A stretch of 64,000 nt of DNA, from contig NZ_JAKJSC010000001.1 in assembly GCF_029029525.1 (NCBI RefSeq), positions 682,001-746,000 of the forward strand, written 5' to 3'. Below are positions 1-9,644 of this stretch, in pieces. A program made the position numbers and the translations under genes. The stretch comes from Labilibaculum sp. DW002 (GTDB taxonomy: Bacteria; Bacteroidota; Bacteroidia; Bacteroidales; Marinifilaceae). Numbering within the stretch: the first letter of the stretch is position 1; each line of letters begins with the position of its first letter. The notes under the pieces were generated by a model, which made no database searches, had not been told where the DNA came from, and worked only from the letters and a program-made list of their open reading frames with translations.

Positions 1-110
1 TGTTTTAAATTTTTCATATTCAATTTTTATCGTGCTATACTAGAATCAAAATATCCATCAATTTATTTGTCACTCCCGCATAATTCTGTGCGTTATTTAG
101 AAGAGATATT

Positions 111-1340
111 TTAATCAAAAAATCCTAAGGCCTTGCAATAGCCCTCATTCGGATAACAATTTTCAAACTTGCTATTTTCTACATACCGTTTTAACAAGGC
201 CACCATTTCTTTCTGTTTTATTCCACCAATACTATCTTTCAGAGTCCTTATTTTAGCAAATGAACTTCTATCACTTTCGGCGTATGTTATAAAATTGTCA
301 TAACCACTAGGTTCCTCAAAGTTCATTGGCCCACGTGTGTTATCCATTTTTTTGTATGGCCAAAAGGTCCAATGAATTTCATTCTCATCTAATAATACTC
401 TAAAATTCTTCACCCATACATCCTCATTCTCACCACTTTCTCCCATCAGCAAAGGCACTTTATATTTATCTCTAAAGTCTATATATTGCTGTATTTCCTT
501 TTTCTCAGGAGGCATCCAATATTTATGAAATGTATAAACTAATTGATCATCAAACGGTTCAGAAAACACAGAAAAATCCGTCTCCCAAACAGCCCCTCCT
601 AGAAATATGATATGCTTACCATCCACCTCTCTTATTGCTTTGGTAATCTTTTTATAAAGCGGCTCTAAATATGGTTTTAAATGATCATCATCAAAATATT
701 GTGGAATGGGCTCGTTCAAAAGGTTATAACCAATTATTGTATTATTATCGGCATACCTCTTTGCTATTTCCTGCCAAATATCAGAAACCTTTTGTTGCAT
801 CCCTTCATCTACCATTAACCAAGGATAGCCATCACTATTGTCTATATTATCACCAGTTTGACCTCCTGGAGCAGCATGCATATCTAGTAATACATAAATA
901 TTGTATTTCTCACACCAGCTAATGGCTTTGTCCAAATATTTATAACCATGCATATCTTTTCCCAAAAAATCATCATGAGTCAATAAGCGATAATCGAATG
1001 GTAAACGGATGATATTTACTCCGACCTCCGATAACCATTTTATATCGGCCTCGGTGATGTAATTATCCAAAAAAGAGTCCCAAAAAGCGGTAGTAGCACT
1101 ATCCCCTATCAATTCGCGTATGCTTTGATCTATTTTGCGTGGCGAGTTACAATCTTTCAATTTGAACATATAACCCTCGGGTAACAACCAATTTCCCAAA
1201 TTCACGCCTTTTAGATGCAATAGATCACCGTTTTCCGAGTAAATATTTTCACCATCCACATAAACAAACTTTTTCTCTGCCTTCTGACAAGATGCAGACA
1301 GCAATAGTAAAATGAAGAATATCCAGATTTTTGATTTCAT
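111..1340 (-). CDS. GH5-family glycoside hydrolase lipoprotein (probable beta-glucanase)
   Basis: Secreted glycosidase that probably acts on beta-glucan at the end of the beta-1,3-glucan locus. I start it at the internal Met at 1340, because this puts a clean lipoprotein signal peptide (LLLLSASC) at the N-terminus; the frame is open to 1373. Numbering from 1373, the GVNLGNWLLPEG motif (56-67) recalls the GVNLGGW start of GH5 exo-beta-1,3-glucanases. The acid/base is seen as NEP (Glu221) and the nucleophile in LLMGESGEN (Glu312). HAAPGGQ (166-172) is another GH5-type active-site strand. It is the last gene of the run, 126 bp after the GPH transporter. Clan and family are clear; the subfamily and exact linkage (exo-1,3 or 1,6 side-chain cleavage) cannot be fixed from sequence alone. 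Confidence 0.85.
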   Translation of the reverse strand: MKSKIWIFFILLLLSASCQKAEKKFVYVDGENIYSENGDLLHLKGVNLGNWLLPEGYMFKLKDCNSPRKIDQSIRELIGDSATTAFWDSFLDNYITEADIKWLSEVGVNIIRLPFDYRLLTHDDFLGKDMHGYKYLDKAISWCEKYNIYVLLDMHAAPGGQTGDNIDNSDGYPWLMVDEGMQQKVSDIWQEIAKRYADNNTIIGYNLLNEPIPQYFDDDHLKPYLEPLYKKITKAIREVDGKHIIFLGGAVWETDFSVFSEPFDDQLVYTFHKYWMPPEKKEIQQYIDFRDKYKVPLLMGESGENEDVWVKNFRVLLDENEIHWTFWPYKKMDNTRGPMNFEEPSGYDNFITYAESDRSSFAKIRTLKDSIGGIKQKEMVALLKRYVENSKFENCYPNEGYCKALGFFD

Positions 1341-1499
1341 ATTTATTGATTTAGCATAGATTAAACGATACAATTTTGCGTATCAAGATTTGAAAATTAA
1401 CTTGTTTTGCAAACCTTATTTATTTGACGAAAAAGATAGAAGCAAATCAATTCCTTCTCAACATAACTTGTCATTCACAACTAGTCAACTAAGCCGATT

Positions 1500-2990
1500 T
1501 CATTTTTTATCAGGTACAATCTCGACTACAACTTTATTATGACCGATCTCATTACCTTCATGCTTTGCCTTACCTCGACGTGCAATTAATGCTGCTCGAA
1601 TTTCCAATGCTCTACTTTCAGTAATATCATATTTCCAGACCAATAGAATAGCCATTCCTGCAGTAACAATTGGAATTACGATATCAGCAATTCGCAGATT
1701 AGTTAAGGTTTCGACACTTTGATGATCGATTGATTGATTAAACCCAACGGCTTGCAAAACAATTCCACTTGTAAGCAATGCAAGGGCAGTTCCCAATTTC
1801 ACCATCAACCAATACACGGCTCCAAACATTCCCTCACGGCGTGTTCCATTATTCAATTCATCTAAATCACAAACATCTGCAGTCATCGACATCATTAGGG
1901 TAAACAAACCGCCTATACCGAATGAGATTAATGGCAATGGTATAAACATTAACCACGGGTTAGCAGGATTAAATCCCCACCACTTTAAAGCATACCCAAT
2001 CATCGAAATAAGTGTTGCTATAACAAAGGCATTTTTCTTACCTAATTTTTCTGATATTTTGGTTACAATAGGAATCACCAGAAAAGCTGTTGCCATAGCA
2101 CTTACAGTTCCAAACATTGCGGGCCAGTATCCTGCGCCAACCTTATCTCCATCAAACAGATAGTAAACGATAATAAACATGGCAAACTGTGCGATTGTTT
2201 GAAATCCATTAAATATGAAAAATGTTGCGCCACAAAGTTTCATAAAGGGTTTATTTTGAATGGTTAATTTGATCCCTCTTATGAATTCCTTTGTATTCAC
2301 AGCCAATTCTTTCATCGATAAATTGGCCTGTTTGCTATTTTCTGGCAATATCATTTCTTTATTAAATAAAGCTGGTAAAATTCCTAATACCATACAAATA
2401 GCTCCTACCCAAATCGACAAAATGCGTGCTCCTTCGGGTGCTGACTCAAAAATGGTAGGATCGTATATAATCACCCAAAACCATGGAGCAATCACCCATG
2501 CCATCTGTCCAAAAAACTGACCAACTGCCATTAATCTGGTTCGTTCATTGTAATCCGGTGTCATTTCGTATCCCAATCCAATAAATGGTGTAGAGTAAAT
2601 AGTAAACGACAGGAAGAAAATTACTGATAGGATTAAAAAGTAAAAGAAATTATACATTTCAGAATTCTCTGGGTGTAATTGCCATAATGCCATAAAAGCA
2701 ATACCGGTAATCATACTTCCCAAAAGAATATAAGGTTTTCTTCGCCCCCATTTTGATTTGGTATTATCTGAAATGAAGCCCATTATAGGATCTGTTAATG
2801 CATCTAACAATCGGGGCAAAGCACCCAAAATTCCAGCCAAAACTGGATTCATATTTAAGGACATAACCAAAACAACCATAAACACACCAAGTGCAGCAGG
2901 AAATAACTGATTAGCCAAGTGTCCTGATCCAAATGCCAGCTTTTGCCCAAAAGGGACAATATCTTCCTTTGCAGTTTTAGAATGTGTCAT
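1500..2990 (-). CDS. MFS transporter, glycoside-pentoside-hexuronide (GPH/MelB-type) symporter
   Basis: Inner-membrane cation:sugar symporter of 496 residues with about 12 hydrophobic segments. The opening FGQKLAFGSGHLANQL and the LLDALTDPIMGFISDNTKSKWGRRKPYI region (split here between residues 59 and 88) are the classic GPH signature, with the Asp of the DALTDP motif as the expected cation ligand in MelB relatives. No signal peptide is present, as expected. It sits between the GH17 lipoprotein (73 bp downstream of this gene's start side) and the GH5 gene, so its likely cargo is a beta-glucoside or gluco-oligosaccharide released in the periplasm. The cargo is inferred from context. A short AT-rich repeat lies just upstream of its start. 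Confidence 0.88.
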   Translation of the reverse strand: MTHSKTAKEDIVPFGQKLAFGSGHLANQLFPAALGVFMVVLVMSLNMNPVLAGILGALPRLLDALTDPIMGFISDNTKSKWGRRKPYILLGSMITGIAFMALWQLHPENSEMYNFFYFLILSVIFFLSFTIYSTPFIGLGYEMTPDYNERTRLMAVGQFFGQMAWVIAPWFWVIIYDPTIFESAPEGARILSIWVGAICMVLGILPALFNKEMILPENSKQANLSMKELAVNTKEFIRGIKLTIQNKPFMKLCGATFFIFNGFQTIAQFAMFIIVYYLFDGDKVGAGYWPAMFGTVSAMATAFLVIPIVTKISEKLGKKNAFVIATLISMIGYALKWWGFNPANPWLMFIPLPLISFGIGGLFTLMMSMTADVCDLDELNNGTRREGMFGAVYWLMVKLGTALALLTSGIVLQAVGFNQSIDHQSVETLTNLRIADIVIPIVTAGMAILLVWKYDITESRALEIRAALIARRGKAKHEGNEIGHNKVVVEIVPDKK

Positions 2991-2997
2991 GTTTATT

Positions 2998-3035
2998 GAA
3001 TTACGAATTAAAAATTAGGAATTATGAATTGGGGT
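2998..3035. repeat. AT-rich tandem GAATTA-type repeat
   Basis: The gap between the GPH transporter and the first GH17 gene contains a run of near-repeats of the unit GAATTA/GAATTAT (ttgaattacgaattaaaa, then ttaggaattatgaatt). Short arrays of this kind are seen in intergenic spaces of Bacteroidota genomes. No gene or stable hairpin is evident here. Confidence 0.4.
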
Positions 3036-3063
3036 ATCAAAACAACAGTTATGGAAATTTGAC

Positions 3064-4131
3064 TTAATTATCAAAGTATTTTACCATCACTTTTTTGGGT
3101 TTACGGTCGACTGTAAATAATCCCCAGTGTTTTTCAGCTCCTAAAGGATTGGCTGTTTCTCCTTTCCAATCCTCATCAAAGGCTTCAAAAAAGAAAGTAG
3201 TTATATTCACATCAGCAGACCATCTCATCAAATCGTTATAATATTGTTCTTGCTTTTCTTCACTTGCGCGCTCTCCAAATTCTGAAGCAACAGTGGCCCA
3301 ACCGGCTTCAGTAATCACTATTTTACTATTGGGTAAAGCATTACGCACTTTTTGTACATTTTCTATTGTGTAAGACATGGCTTCATCAATATCTTTTCCT
3401 TCCCAAACCGGATAGACATGGATAGAGATAAAATCCACAGCTTTGGCAAGTTTTTTACCATTTAAGGCCCACCAGTCATAATTATCAGCAACGGTAACTG
3501 GTTGTTTAATTGCCTTCTGAACTTTCTGAACATAGGTAATAATAGAATCTGTATCTACCTTGTGGTCATTCCATTCAACTAATGCTTCATTACCAACATT
3601 AACAGCAACAATTATATCTGAATATTGATTTGCTAAGAGAATTCCTTTCTGAATTTCTTCCTGATTTGCTATACTATTCTTATCAAGAACTTCTTGTCTA
3701 ATAGGTTCAGTTAACCATTCACAAGTTTCATGAGCACTTAATTCTGCTTTTAACCAAATGCCCAGCATTACTTTGATATCAAGCTTATTTTCTTTGATTA
3801 TTCGCAATACGGCCTCTGAATTTTCACCAGAATCGTAAAGACGAATCAAATTGAAAAGTGAATCCTGAGAAATAATCTTCAAATCTTCAAGAACCTGCTC
3901 ATCTGTAGGATTTATAGCACCTTCACCTCTGTCTGGATGCTGTCCCGTTCTAAAGCCTGAATAACAAACTGCTTTAAAGGTGCCATTTAACAAATCTTTT
4001 TCTGTTTGCTTAATTTCAATTTTTTCCGATTTATTCACTTCACTATCCTTTTGTGATTTTTTATTTTTGTTCATACAGGATGTTAATATCATCGCTGAAA
4101 GCAACATTATTATGGGGAGACTTTTATTCAT
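3064..4131 (-). CDS. GH17 family beta-1,3-glucanase-like lipoprotein
   Basis: Secreted GH17 enzyme, expected to cut beta-1,3-glucan. The leader ends in ILTSC (Cys19), a lipobox, so it should be membrane anchored. The TIM barrel starts at FKAVCYSGFRTGQ (52-64). The two GH17 catalytic glutamates are visible in VGNEAL (Glu182, acid/base) and ITEAGWAT (Glu275, nucleophile). The C-terminus carries FFEAFDEDWKG followed by EKHWGLFTVDRKPK, typical of bacterial GH17 proteins. It is a clear paralogue of the next upstream gene (4164-5102), which has the same core but no signal peptide. The gap to that gene is only 32 bp. Family assignment is firm; whether it hydrolyses or transglycosylates is not known. 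Confidence 0.9.
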   Translation of the reverse strand: MNKSLPIIMLLSAMILTSCMNKNKKSQKDSEVNKSEKIEIKQTEKDLLNGTFKAVCYSGFRTGQHPDRGEGAINPTDEQVLEDLKIISQDSLFNLIRLYDSGENSEAVLRIIKENKLDIKVMLGIWLKAELSAHETCEWLTEPIRQEVLDKNSIANQEEIQKGILLANQYSDIIVAVNVGNEALVEWNDHKVDTDSIITYVQKVQKAIKQPVTVADNYDWWALNGKKLAKAVDFISIHVYPVWEGKDIDEAMSYTIENVQKVRNALPNSKIVITEAGWATVASEFGERASEEKQEQYYNDLMRWSADVNITTFFFEAFDEDWKGETANPLGAEKHWGLFTVDRKPKKVMVKYFDN

Positions 4132-4163
4132 GATTAAGTTTTTAAAGGTTTCGGAATGAGTTC

Positions 4164-5102
4164 TTACTTCTTGGTAGCAAATAATTCTTGCATCACTTGC
4201 TTTGGCTTCCTATCAATGGTAAACAGCCCCCAGTGTTTTTCAGGCTCCAAGGGTTCATTTGATCCTTTCCAAGACTCATCGAAAGCTTCGAAATAAAAAG
4301 TAAGAATCTCTTCCTCATCTGTCCAACTCATTAGGTCTTCAAAATAAATCGCCTGTAAATCTTCACTCACATTATGAGGATCAATCCCTCTACCATTAGA
4401 ATTTGTTGCCCATCCAGCCTCAGTAATCACAACTGGTTTGTGAGGGTACCTGTCAGCAACGCTATAGTAATTCTGCTTGGTGTATTCTAAAGCCTCATGA
4501 ATATTTTTATATTCCCAAACCGGATAGGTATGTATCGAGATGAAATCAACTTCTTCCACCAACTCGTGTAATTTTTCCTGCCATGGCACGTAGTTCTCGC
4601 AAAATGTAACAGGCTGTTTGGTTCCCATTTTAATTAGCCTCACATACTTAATTACATCTTGAATCGGTACGTAATGATCTGTCCAATGCACCAAAGCTTC
4701 ATTTCCTGCAGATAAGGAAAAAATAATATCAGGGTATTCATTTGCCAATTGAATCAGCTTCTTAATTTGGTTAAGGTTCTTCGCCTTGTTTTCAGCCAAT
4801 TCCTCTTCAGAATAAAAACCTCCCCATGGGCAGCCAAAATTATTCATCTCAGCCCCAATGTAAGCTCCAAGCATAACCTTAAAATCCAGATTTTCATTTT
4901 GAATTACTTCCAAAACAATATCCGTATGCTTATCACAGTCGTACAAACGCAAGTATTTCCAATGGCCATGAAGAATTAAAAGATCCTCCTTTATTTGTTC
5001 GTAGCTTGGAAATATACCTGATTCAGGGCTTTGTCCCTCTCTGAAACCTGAATAACAAATCGCTTTTCCAGGTTCTATATTTAATTGTTCTTTGATCTTC
5101 AT
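4164..5102 (-). CDS. GH17 family enzyme without signal peptide (probably cytoplasmic)
   Basis: A 312-residue GH17 barrel that begins directly with MKIKEQLNIEPGKAICYSGF, so no export signal is visible and a cytoplasmic location is likely. Catalytic glutamates lie in AGNEALVHW (Glu135) and ITEAGWAT (Glu228). The C-terminal YFEAFDESWKG and EKHWGLFTIDRKPK motifs match the lipoprotein paralogue downstream. Only 3 bp separate its start from the stop of the upstream GH17 gene, so translation is probably coupled. Together with the neighbouring GH149-like phosphorylase it may process imported laminari-oligosaccharides inside the cell. That role is inference; the family call is firm. Confidence 0.88.
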   Translation of the reverse strand: MKIKEQLNIEPGKAICYSGFREGQSPESGIFPSYEQIKEDLLILHGHWKYLRLYDCDKHTDIVLEVIQNENLDFKVMLGAYIGAEMNNFGCPWGGFYSEEELAENKAKNLNQIKKLIQLANEYPDIIFSLSAGNEALVHWTDHYVPIQDVIKYVRLIKMGTKQPVTFCENYVPWQEKLHELVEEVDFISIHTYPVWEYKNIHEALEYTKQNYYSVADRYPHKPVVITEAGWATNSNGRGIDPHNVSEDLQAIYFEDLMSWTDEEEILTFYFEAFDESWKGSNEPLEPEKHWGLFTIDRKPKQVMQELFATKK

Positions 5103-5105
5103 ACT

Positions 5106-6035
5106 TTACTGATGTGTGTGCTTAGCTTGTGATTGTAATTCAACTGATGGTTTAAATTTTGGTTTCTCATCCTTATCCCAAATTCCCCAATAGGCTCCAA
5201 CATCACCCTCGTCGTCGGTTTTCCAGGTCTCATCGAAAGATGAAAAGTAGAAAATATCAATATCCTCTTTCTTAGACCATAATTGTGTATTGATAAAATA
5301 TTTAAGAGCATTTTCTTCAGAAGGCTCAGCACCATGAAATTTTTCGCCAACATTAGGCCAGCCAGTCTCTGTGATGATTACTTTTTTCCCATTACCAGCT
5401 CTAAGTGCACGATTGTACATATCCTTCATATAAAGATAAGAGTGTTCCAAACTGCAACCTTCCCAAAAGGGATAGCAATTCGCCAATATTAGGTCACAAG
5501 CTTCAGTAATTCTTGGACGATTGCCAAATTCATAATAGGCATCAACGTAGCCAACCTGAATCCCTGGAAGCGCTTTTTTCACCCTGTAGATATAGTCCAA
5601 AAGTTCATCTTCAGTTAAGTCTTCACGGTATAACACCTCATTACCTACGGCAACAATATCAGCATCACCAGCTTTCGCGACCTTAATAAGCCCCTCTATT
5701 TCCAGCTCATTAATACTTTTGTATTTGCCCAACCAGGCTCCAACCATGGTTTTCATACCATTCTGTTTGGCAATTTTAGGGATTAACTCATTTCCTTCGG
5801 TGCATGAAAATGATCTCACCCATTGGGTATGCGGTTTAATAATATCGATTCGTCTTCTGATTTGTTCTTCGCTTATTTCTGTGCCGGGCTCCTGTCCATC
5901 GAGATAAGGGCTGAAACATAGTCCATGCATCCCATCATTCAACATTTGATTATAAAGAGCTAATAGTTCAGCCTTTGTTTTGTTAGAAAAATCACTACCA
6001 GCTAGGGACATTAAATATTCACTGCGTACAGACAT
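5106..6035 (-). CDS. Divergent GH17 family enzyme without signal peptide
   Basis: Third GH17 gene in a row, 309 residues, with no signal peptide (MSVRSEYLMSLAGSDFSNKT). The GLCFSPYLDGQEPG opening (38-51) and the catalytic motifs VGNEVL (Glu133) and ITETGWPNVG (Glu223) are intact. It lacks the EKHWGLF tail of the other two, having GAYWGIWDKDEKPKF instead, so it belongs to a different GH17 branch and may differ in chain-length preference. It is stop-to-start coupled with the next GH17 gene (3 bp gap). An 82 bp gap with a strong hairpin separates it from the GH149-like gene upstream. Confidence 0.87.
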   Translation of the reverse strand: MSVRSEYLMSLAGSDFSNKTKAELLALYNQMLNDGMHGLCFSPYLDGQEPGTEISEEQIRRRIDIIKPHTQWVRSFSCTEGNELIPKIAKQNGMKTMVGAWLGKYKSINELEIEGLIKVAKAGDADIVAVGNEVLYREDLTEDELLDYIYRVKKALPGIQVGYVDAYYEFGNRPRITEACDLILANCYPFWEGCSLEHSYLYMKDMYNRALRAGNGKKVIITETGWPNVGEKFHGAEPSEENALKYFINTQLWSKKEDIDIFYFSSFDETWKTDDEGDVGAYWGIWDKDEKPKFKPSVELQSQAKHTHQ

Positions 6036-6065
6036 GGTATAGGGATTAAATAGTTAGATTAAGAA

Positions 6066-6108
6066 GTATCTGCATAAGCAAAGCATAAAACGATGCTTAT
6101 ACAGATAC
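6066..6108 (-). promoter_or_regulatory. Intercistronic stem-loop between the GH149-like and GH17 genes
   Basis: Arms 6066-6080 and 6094-6108 (GTATCTG-ATAAGCA with its reverse complement, one mismatch) form a 15-position stem with a 13-base loop. On the minus-strand transcript it follows the GH149-like stop codon and is not followed by a good U-run. It therefore looks like an RNA-stabilising or attenuating hairpin rather than a full terminator. Confidence 0.55.
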
Positions 6109-6117
6109 CTTATTTTA

Positions 6118-9100
6118 TTAATTCGTTGTGATTGATAATTCAATCCTTTCAACTTCACCACCTCGATTAAATATCAAAGCACTTGTCTCCTCGTCAATTC
6201 TATTGTTTGGAATGACTTCTGTTTTTCCACTTTTAAATGCAATTACGATTTGAGTCTTTTCACCTGAAGTATAGATTACAGGCACTTTACAGAATGTAAA
6301 TCCTAATTGCCCTGCACCAAGAGAAATTATCTGCTTCTCTCCATTCATATCATAGTAAACGAATCGTTCGCCTTGACTCAACAATTCCTGATCGTTTAAT
6401 AGAGATGTGTCAAATACGATTTCTCCGTGATTAACATGGATACCCAGTTCACCCATTCTAGAGATGAAATCCTCTTTTACCTGACCTGTCATACCTGGTT
6501 GTTGAGCTCCAGCAGTAGAAGGTGTATGAGAATAGGCATCGGTTGGGAAAGCGCCATATAAATCAGGTGATTTATATAATCCAATACCAGCCTTAATCTC
6601 AAAATAATGGTCTTTAATTTTGCCTAAAGTAATCGGGCTGCCCCCTTCTTGTATGGCGTTAAAATAGCTTTCCTGTGCAGCCAGTAATAATTTTGAAACC
6701 ATATGCCAGTAGATACTGCCCAATCCTTCAAAACCATAAAAAGTACCCGAACGACCCGTAAAAGATTGGTGATCGAATATCTCTTCGAAAATATCTAGCA
6801 CCTTGTCTTTCTCTTCCTTAAGAAGCTGAGCGTAAACATCTGATTTTAGATCGTTCATTGCATTATTCAATACTTCTGCATTTCTGAATGTGCCATTAAA
6901 GTGATACCCACCCATGCCGTCAACAGTAATAATTGAAGAATCATTATCAGCAATCAGCTGACTCAACAATTTGGATTCCTTAACACGATTTTCTGGGATA
7001 TTATTTTTTTCGGTAAAACGCGGTAATTGTCTGTTTGGATAGAGGAAATAACTGTATTGATCTCGTCTAAACAGTTCACTCCACTTTAAACAATTCAACA
7101 CATCAAGACTTTCCTCAGCATTTAAATAACCAGAACTTAAAACAGCAACCTGTCCTTCAAGCATTTCATATAAATAGCGAACAGAAACAGTATCATCCGC
7201 AAAAGAAATGAGATTATAGGCATGATAAAGCCCGTCTTCACGCTTGTTCACTTTTATGGATTGATCCATATACATTAGAGCCAGATTGGTGAATTCGAGT
7301 AATTCGCTCACTTTTACAGTTTCTTTCAAACCTGAAAAAGAATTTTCATAAATTCCATTTCGATACGTGCTTCCTGCTTCACCCAAGATATCTGCGAAAC
7401 GACGTCTGTCTTCATCTGAAAATCCATTTTCTAAAAGACCTGCATTTGCAACAAACAGACTATAAATGGAATCCAATAAGGTTTTGACTTCCTCTGAAAT
7501 ATGAATTTCCTCTATTGAAATTTCATTAAACTTTTCAGACCAGAACTTTAGGAATCGCCTTAGGTAACACAAAGTAACCATAGACACACCATTACCTACA
7601 AGGGCATTGTTGGCATCATTCCATTCCGGACGTTGTGTATTTAACCAAATACCCGCTTCAGGAATAAAGTTGCTCAGCTTAGTCAAAAGTGTTACTAATA
7701 TCTTTTCAGTTAGATTAACTTGATACAAGCCATCGTCACCATTCTTCAATAATCTGGCATCAGCACCAATATGGTCAACCATTTCTCTAATCTGATCATT
7801 TAGATCATAATCGAACTCAATCGTATCTTGTGGATTCTTTACGATATCCTTATATGATTTAATTCTGTAAGGCACATTGGCATAGACAAAATTCTCTTTG
7901 GTAAGTAGATTATCCAATCTCCCAGGATGGTATTCATTGGATAACTCAAGAAACTTTTGAAGATATATGATCTGGTGATCGCCCCAGTACCCAATATAAG
8001 CCCATGGATCATTAGGATCTGGACACTCCCAGTCAATACCTTCTCTTGTAATTCGGTATGGATTATAACCATCAGCAGTTGAAGCGTTGACAAACTTACT
8101 GATCATACCTTCCAAAAACTCAGGGTATGAAAGCCCTAAAGCCTCCCAGTTTTGGAAAATATCACGCCAGTTTCCCTGATAGTTTAATTTTGGTGAGCCG
8201 TCATCATTTTTTGTTTCGATAGCGAACTGATTCCAAGGTCGACTTGGATCACCATGTCTTCTACTAAATGTTAAAGGAAGATATTCATAACAGATTCTGA
8301 TCAAATCTGAATTGCCTGTCTTTTCAGCCAATTGGTTCAGTTCTGTATAAGTAATTTCAGCTGGTAATTGATCAATCCACTCCTGAAACTGATTAGCGAT
8401 TGGTTTATTCGTTTGTTGAACAAACAATTTAAAATCAGCAGAGTCTACAAGGTAATTATCTACAAAAATACCACCTCGCATCACATTGAATAGGGTATTT
8501 GAAAAATGACGAGCATAACTCAAATCATCCTCTCCCATTTGCAAACCATCGGCATCAGCAACAATTTTGATCAAATTCTTAGTTCCTAAAGCAATATCTT
8601 CCGCTATTAAATCGGCAATATTCTTTTCGGTTTTAATAAACTTATCCAGATTGGCTACTGCTACGCTATCCTGATTCAGTTCTGTAATAATCATCCATTC
8701 TCTGGATTCATTTTGCTCCAACTCAAGCTCTGAATTCAAAAAATAAGCGCCTTTAGCAGCTCTTATGTCAACTTCAGTTTCAACAGGATACCCCTGTTTA
8801 AAGCGATCAACTTGTTTAGCTGACAACAGAATTTTACTACCTTCTAATCCATGGGACCAAACCGTTGAAGTTTTCAAGGACTCACTGGGTTCCGCTCTAT
8901 CAACAGGAATTGAGCTCAGCATATATAAACCAAGACCACTTTCCTCAAGTAGTTCACACTTTTTATAGGCATCTAATAAATTACTATATTCATTCTGAAA
9001 ATCGTAATCAACACCACTAGGAAGGATATTTTCAATCCCATCAATAATCTCGAATTTTACTGTTTTATCACTTAGGTTGGAAACCTTGGATGTTTTCACA

Positions 9101-9606
9101 AAACCAAATTTCTCGGTATTACTCCAAGCATATTGGAAACTCATCCCCAAGTCAAAGTTGACCTCTTCAAAAATGACCTTGTTGCCGTAAATACTCTTAT
9201 ACAGATTTCTTTCAATCTTGTATATATTTCTAAGACCATTAGAGAATGGTTTCCACAAAAGAGTTTTCTCATCCTTTTCAACTAGAACAATAGTTTTACT
9301 CCCTGTTTTATCTCTATAATCGTGAATTTTATCAACAGTATAATAAGGGAACAAGGCATTGTTCCTGTCTTTTCTTCCAGCCGATAAAGAACCATTACTC
9401 GATATGAACATCCAGTGATCGGAATCACTGACAATACTCATAAAGAAGTCTGACATTTGATCAGAATTGCTGATCTTGTAAAACTTTTCATTATGTAGCT
9501 CAACGAATTTCCCCTCAACTTCAGCCCCGCTGTAATTCAAATTCGTGTTTCCCAAATAAATGTTATTCTTCTTCATTTTAATATTAATTGATTCTACTTC
9601 AATCAT
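6118..9606 (-). CDS. GH149-like beta-1,3-glucan phosphorylase
   Basis: Large (1162 residues) intracellular enzyme with no signal peptide. Size and motifs fit GH149, which reversibly phosphorolyses beta-1,3-gluco-oligosaccharides to glucose-1-phosphate. Seen: an N-terminal beta-sandwich-type segment with SNGSLSAGRKDRNNALFPYY (70-89); a catalytic (alpha/alpha)6-type region with RRHGDPSRPWNQF (449-461), GNWRDIFQNWEAL (478-490) and PWAYIGYWGDHQ (534-545); a GFEGLGSIYWH segment; and a C-terminal PSTAGAQQPGMTGQ (1029-1042) resembling the phosphate-site loop of GH94/GH149 phosphorylases. An alternative start at 9576 (MKKNNIYLGN) is equally plausible. It sits between a sugar-porter MFS and three GH17 genes, which supports beta-1,3-glucan as substrate. 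GH161 is the main alternative family; a search would decide. Confidence 0.78.
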   Translation of the reverse strand: MIEVESINIKMKKNNIYLGNTNLNYSGAEVEGKFVELHNEKFYKISNSDQMSDFFMSIVSDSDHWMFISSNGSLSAGRKDRNNALFPYYTVDKIHDYRDKTGSKTIVLVEKDEKTLLWKPFSNGLRNIYKIERNLYKSIYGNKVIFEEVNFDLGMSFQYAWSNTEKFGFVKTSKVSNLSDKTVKFEIIDGIENILPSGVDYDFQNEYSNLLDAYKKCELLEESGLGLYMLSSIPVDRAEPSESLKTSTVWSHGLEGSKILLSAKQVDRFKQGYPVETEVDIRAAKGAYFLNSELELEQNESREWMIITELNQDSVAVANLDKFIKTEKNIADLIAEDIALGTKNLIKIVADADGLQMGEDDLSYARHFSNTLFNVMRGGIFVDNYLVDSADFKLFVQQTNKPIANQFQEWIDQLPAEITYTELNQLAEKTGNSDLIRICYEYLPLTFSRRHGDPSRPWNQFAIETKNDDGSPKLNYQGNWRDIFQNWEALGLSYPEFLEGMISKFVNASTADGYNPYRITREGIDWECPDPNDPWAYIGYWGDHQIIYLQKFLELSNEYHPGRLDNLLTKENFVYANVPYRIKSYKDIVKNPQDTIEFDYDLNDQIREMVDHIGADARLLKNGDDGLYQVNLTEKILVTLLTKLSNFIPEAGIWLNTQRPEWNDANNALVGNGVSMVTLCYLRRFLKFWSEKFNEISIEEIHISEEVKTLLDSIYSLFVANAGLLENGFSDEDRRRFADILGEAGSTYRNGIYENSFSGLKETVKVSELLEFTNLALMYMDQSIKVNKREDGLYHAYNLISFADDTVSVRYLYEMLEGQVAVLSSGYLNAEESLDVLNCLKWSELFRRDQYSYFLYPNRQLPRFTEKNNIPENRVKESKLLSQLIADNDSSIITVDGMGGYHFNGTFRNAEVLNNAMNDLKSDVYAQLLKEEKDKVLDIFEEIFDHQSFTGRSGTFYGFEGLGSIYWHMVSKLLLAAQESYFNAIQEGGSPITLGKIKDHYFEIKAGIGLYKSPDLYGAFPTDAYSHTPSTAGAQQPGMTGQVKEDFISRMGELGIHVNHGEIVFDTSLLNDQELLSQGERFVYYDMNGEKQIISLGAGQLGFTFCKVPVIYTSGEKTQIVIAFKSGKTEVIPNNRIDEETSALIFNRGGEVERIELSITTN

Positions 9607-9644
9607 TTTCTATAGTAAAAACTTCTGCTTTTTATATCAAATAG

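Noticed and set aside
5099-5353. Minus-strand open frame of 84 residues inside the third GH17 gene
   Set aside because: It overlaps the GH17 gene in another frame and has no start context or family features.
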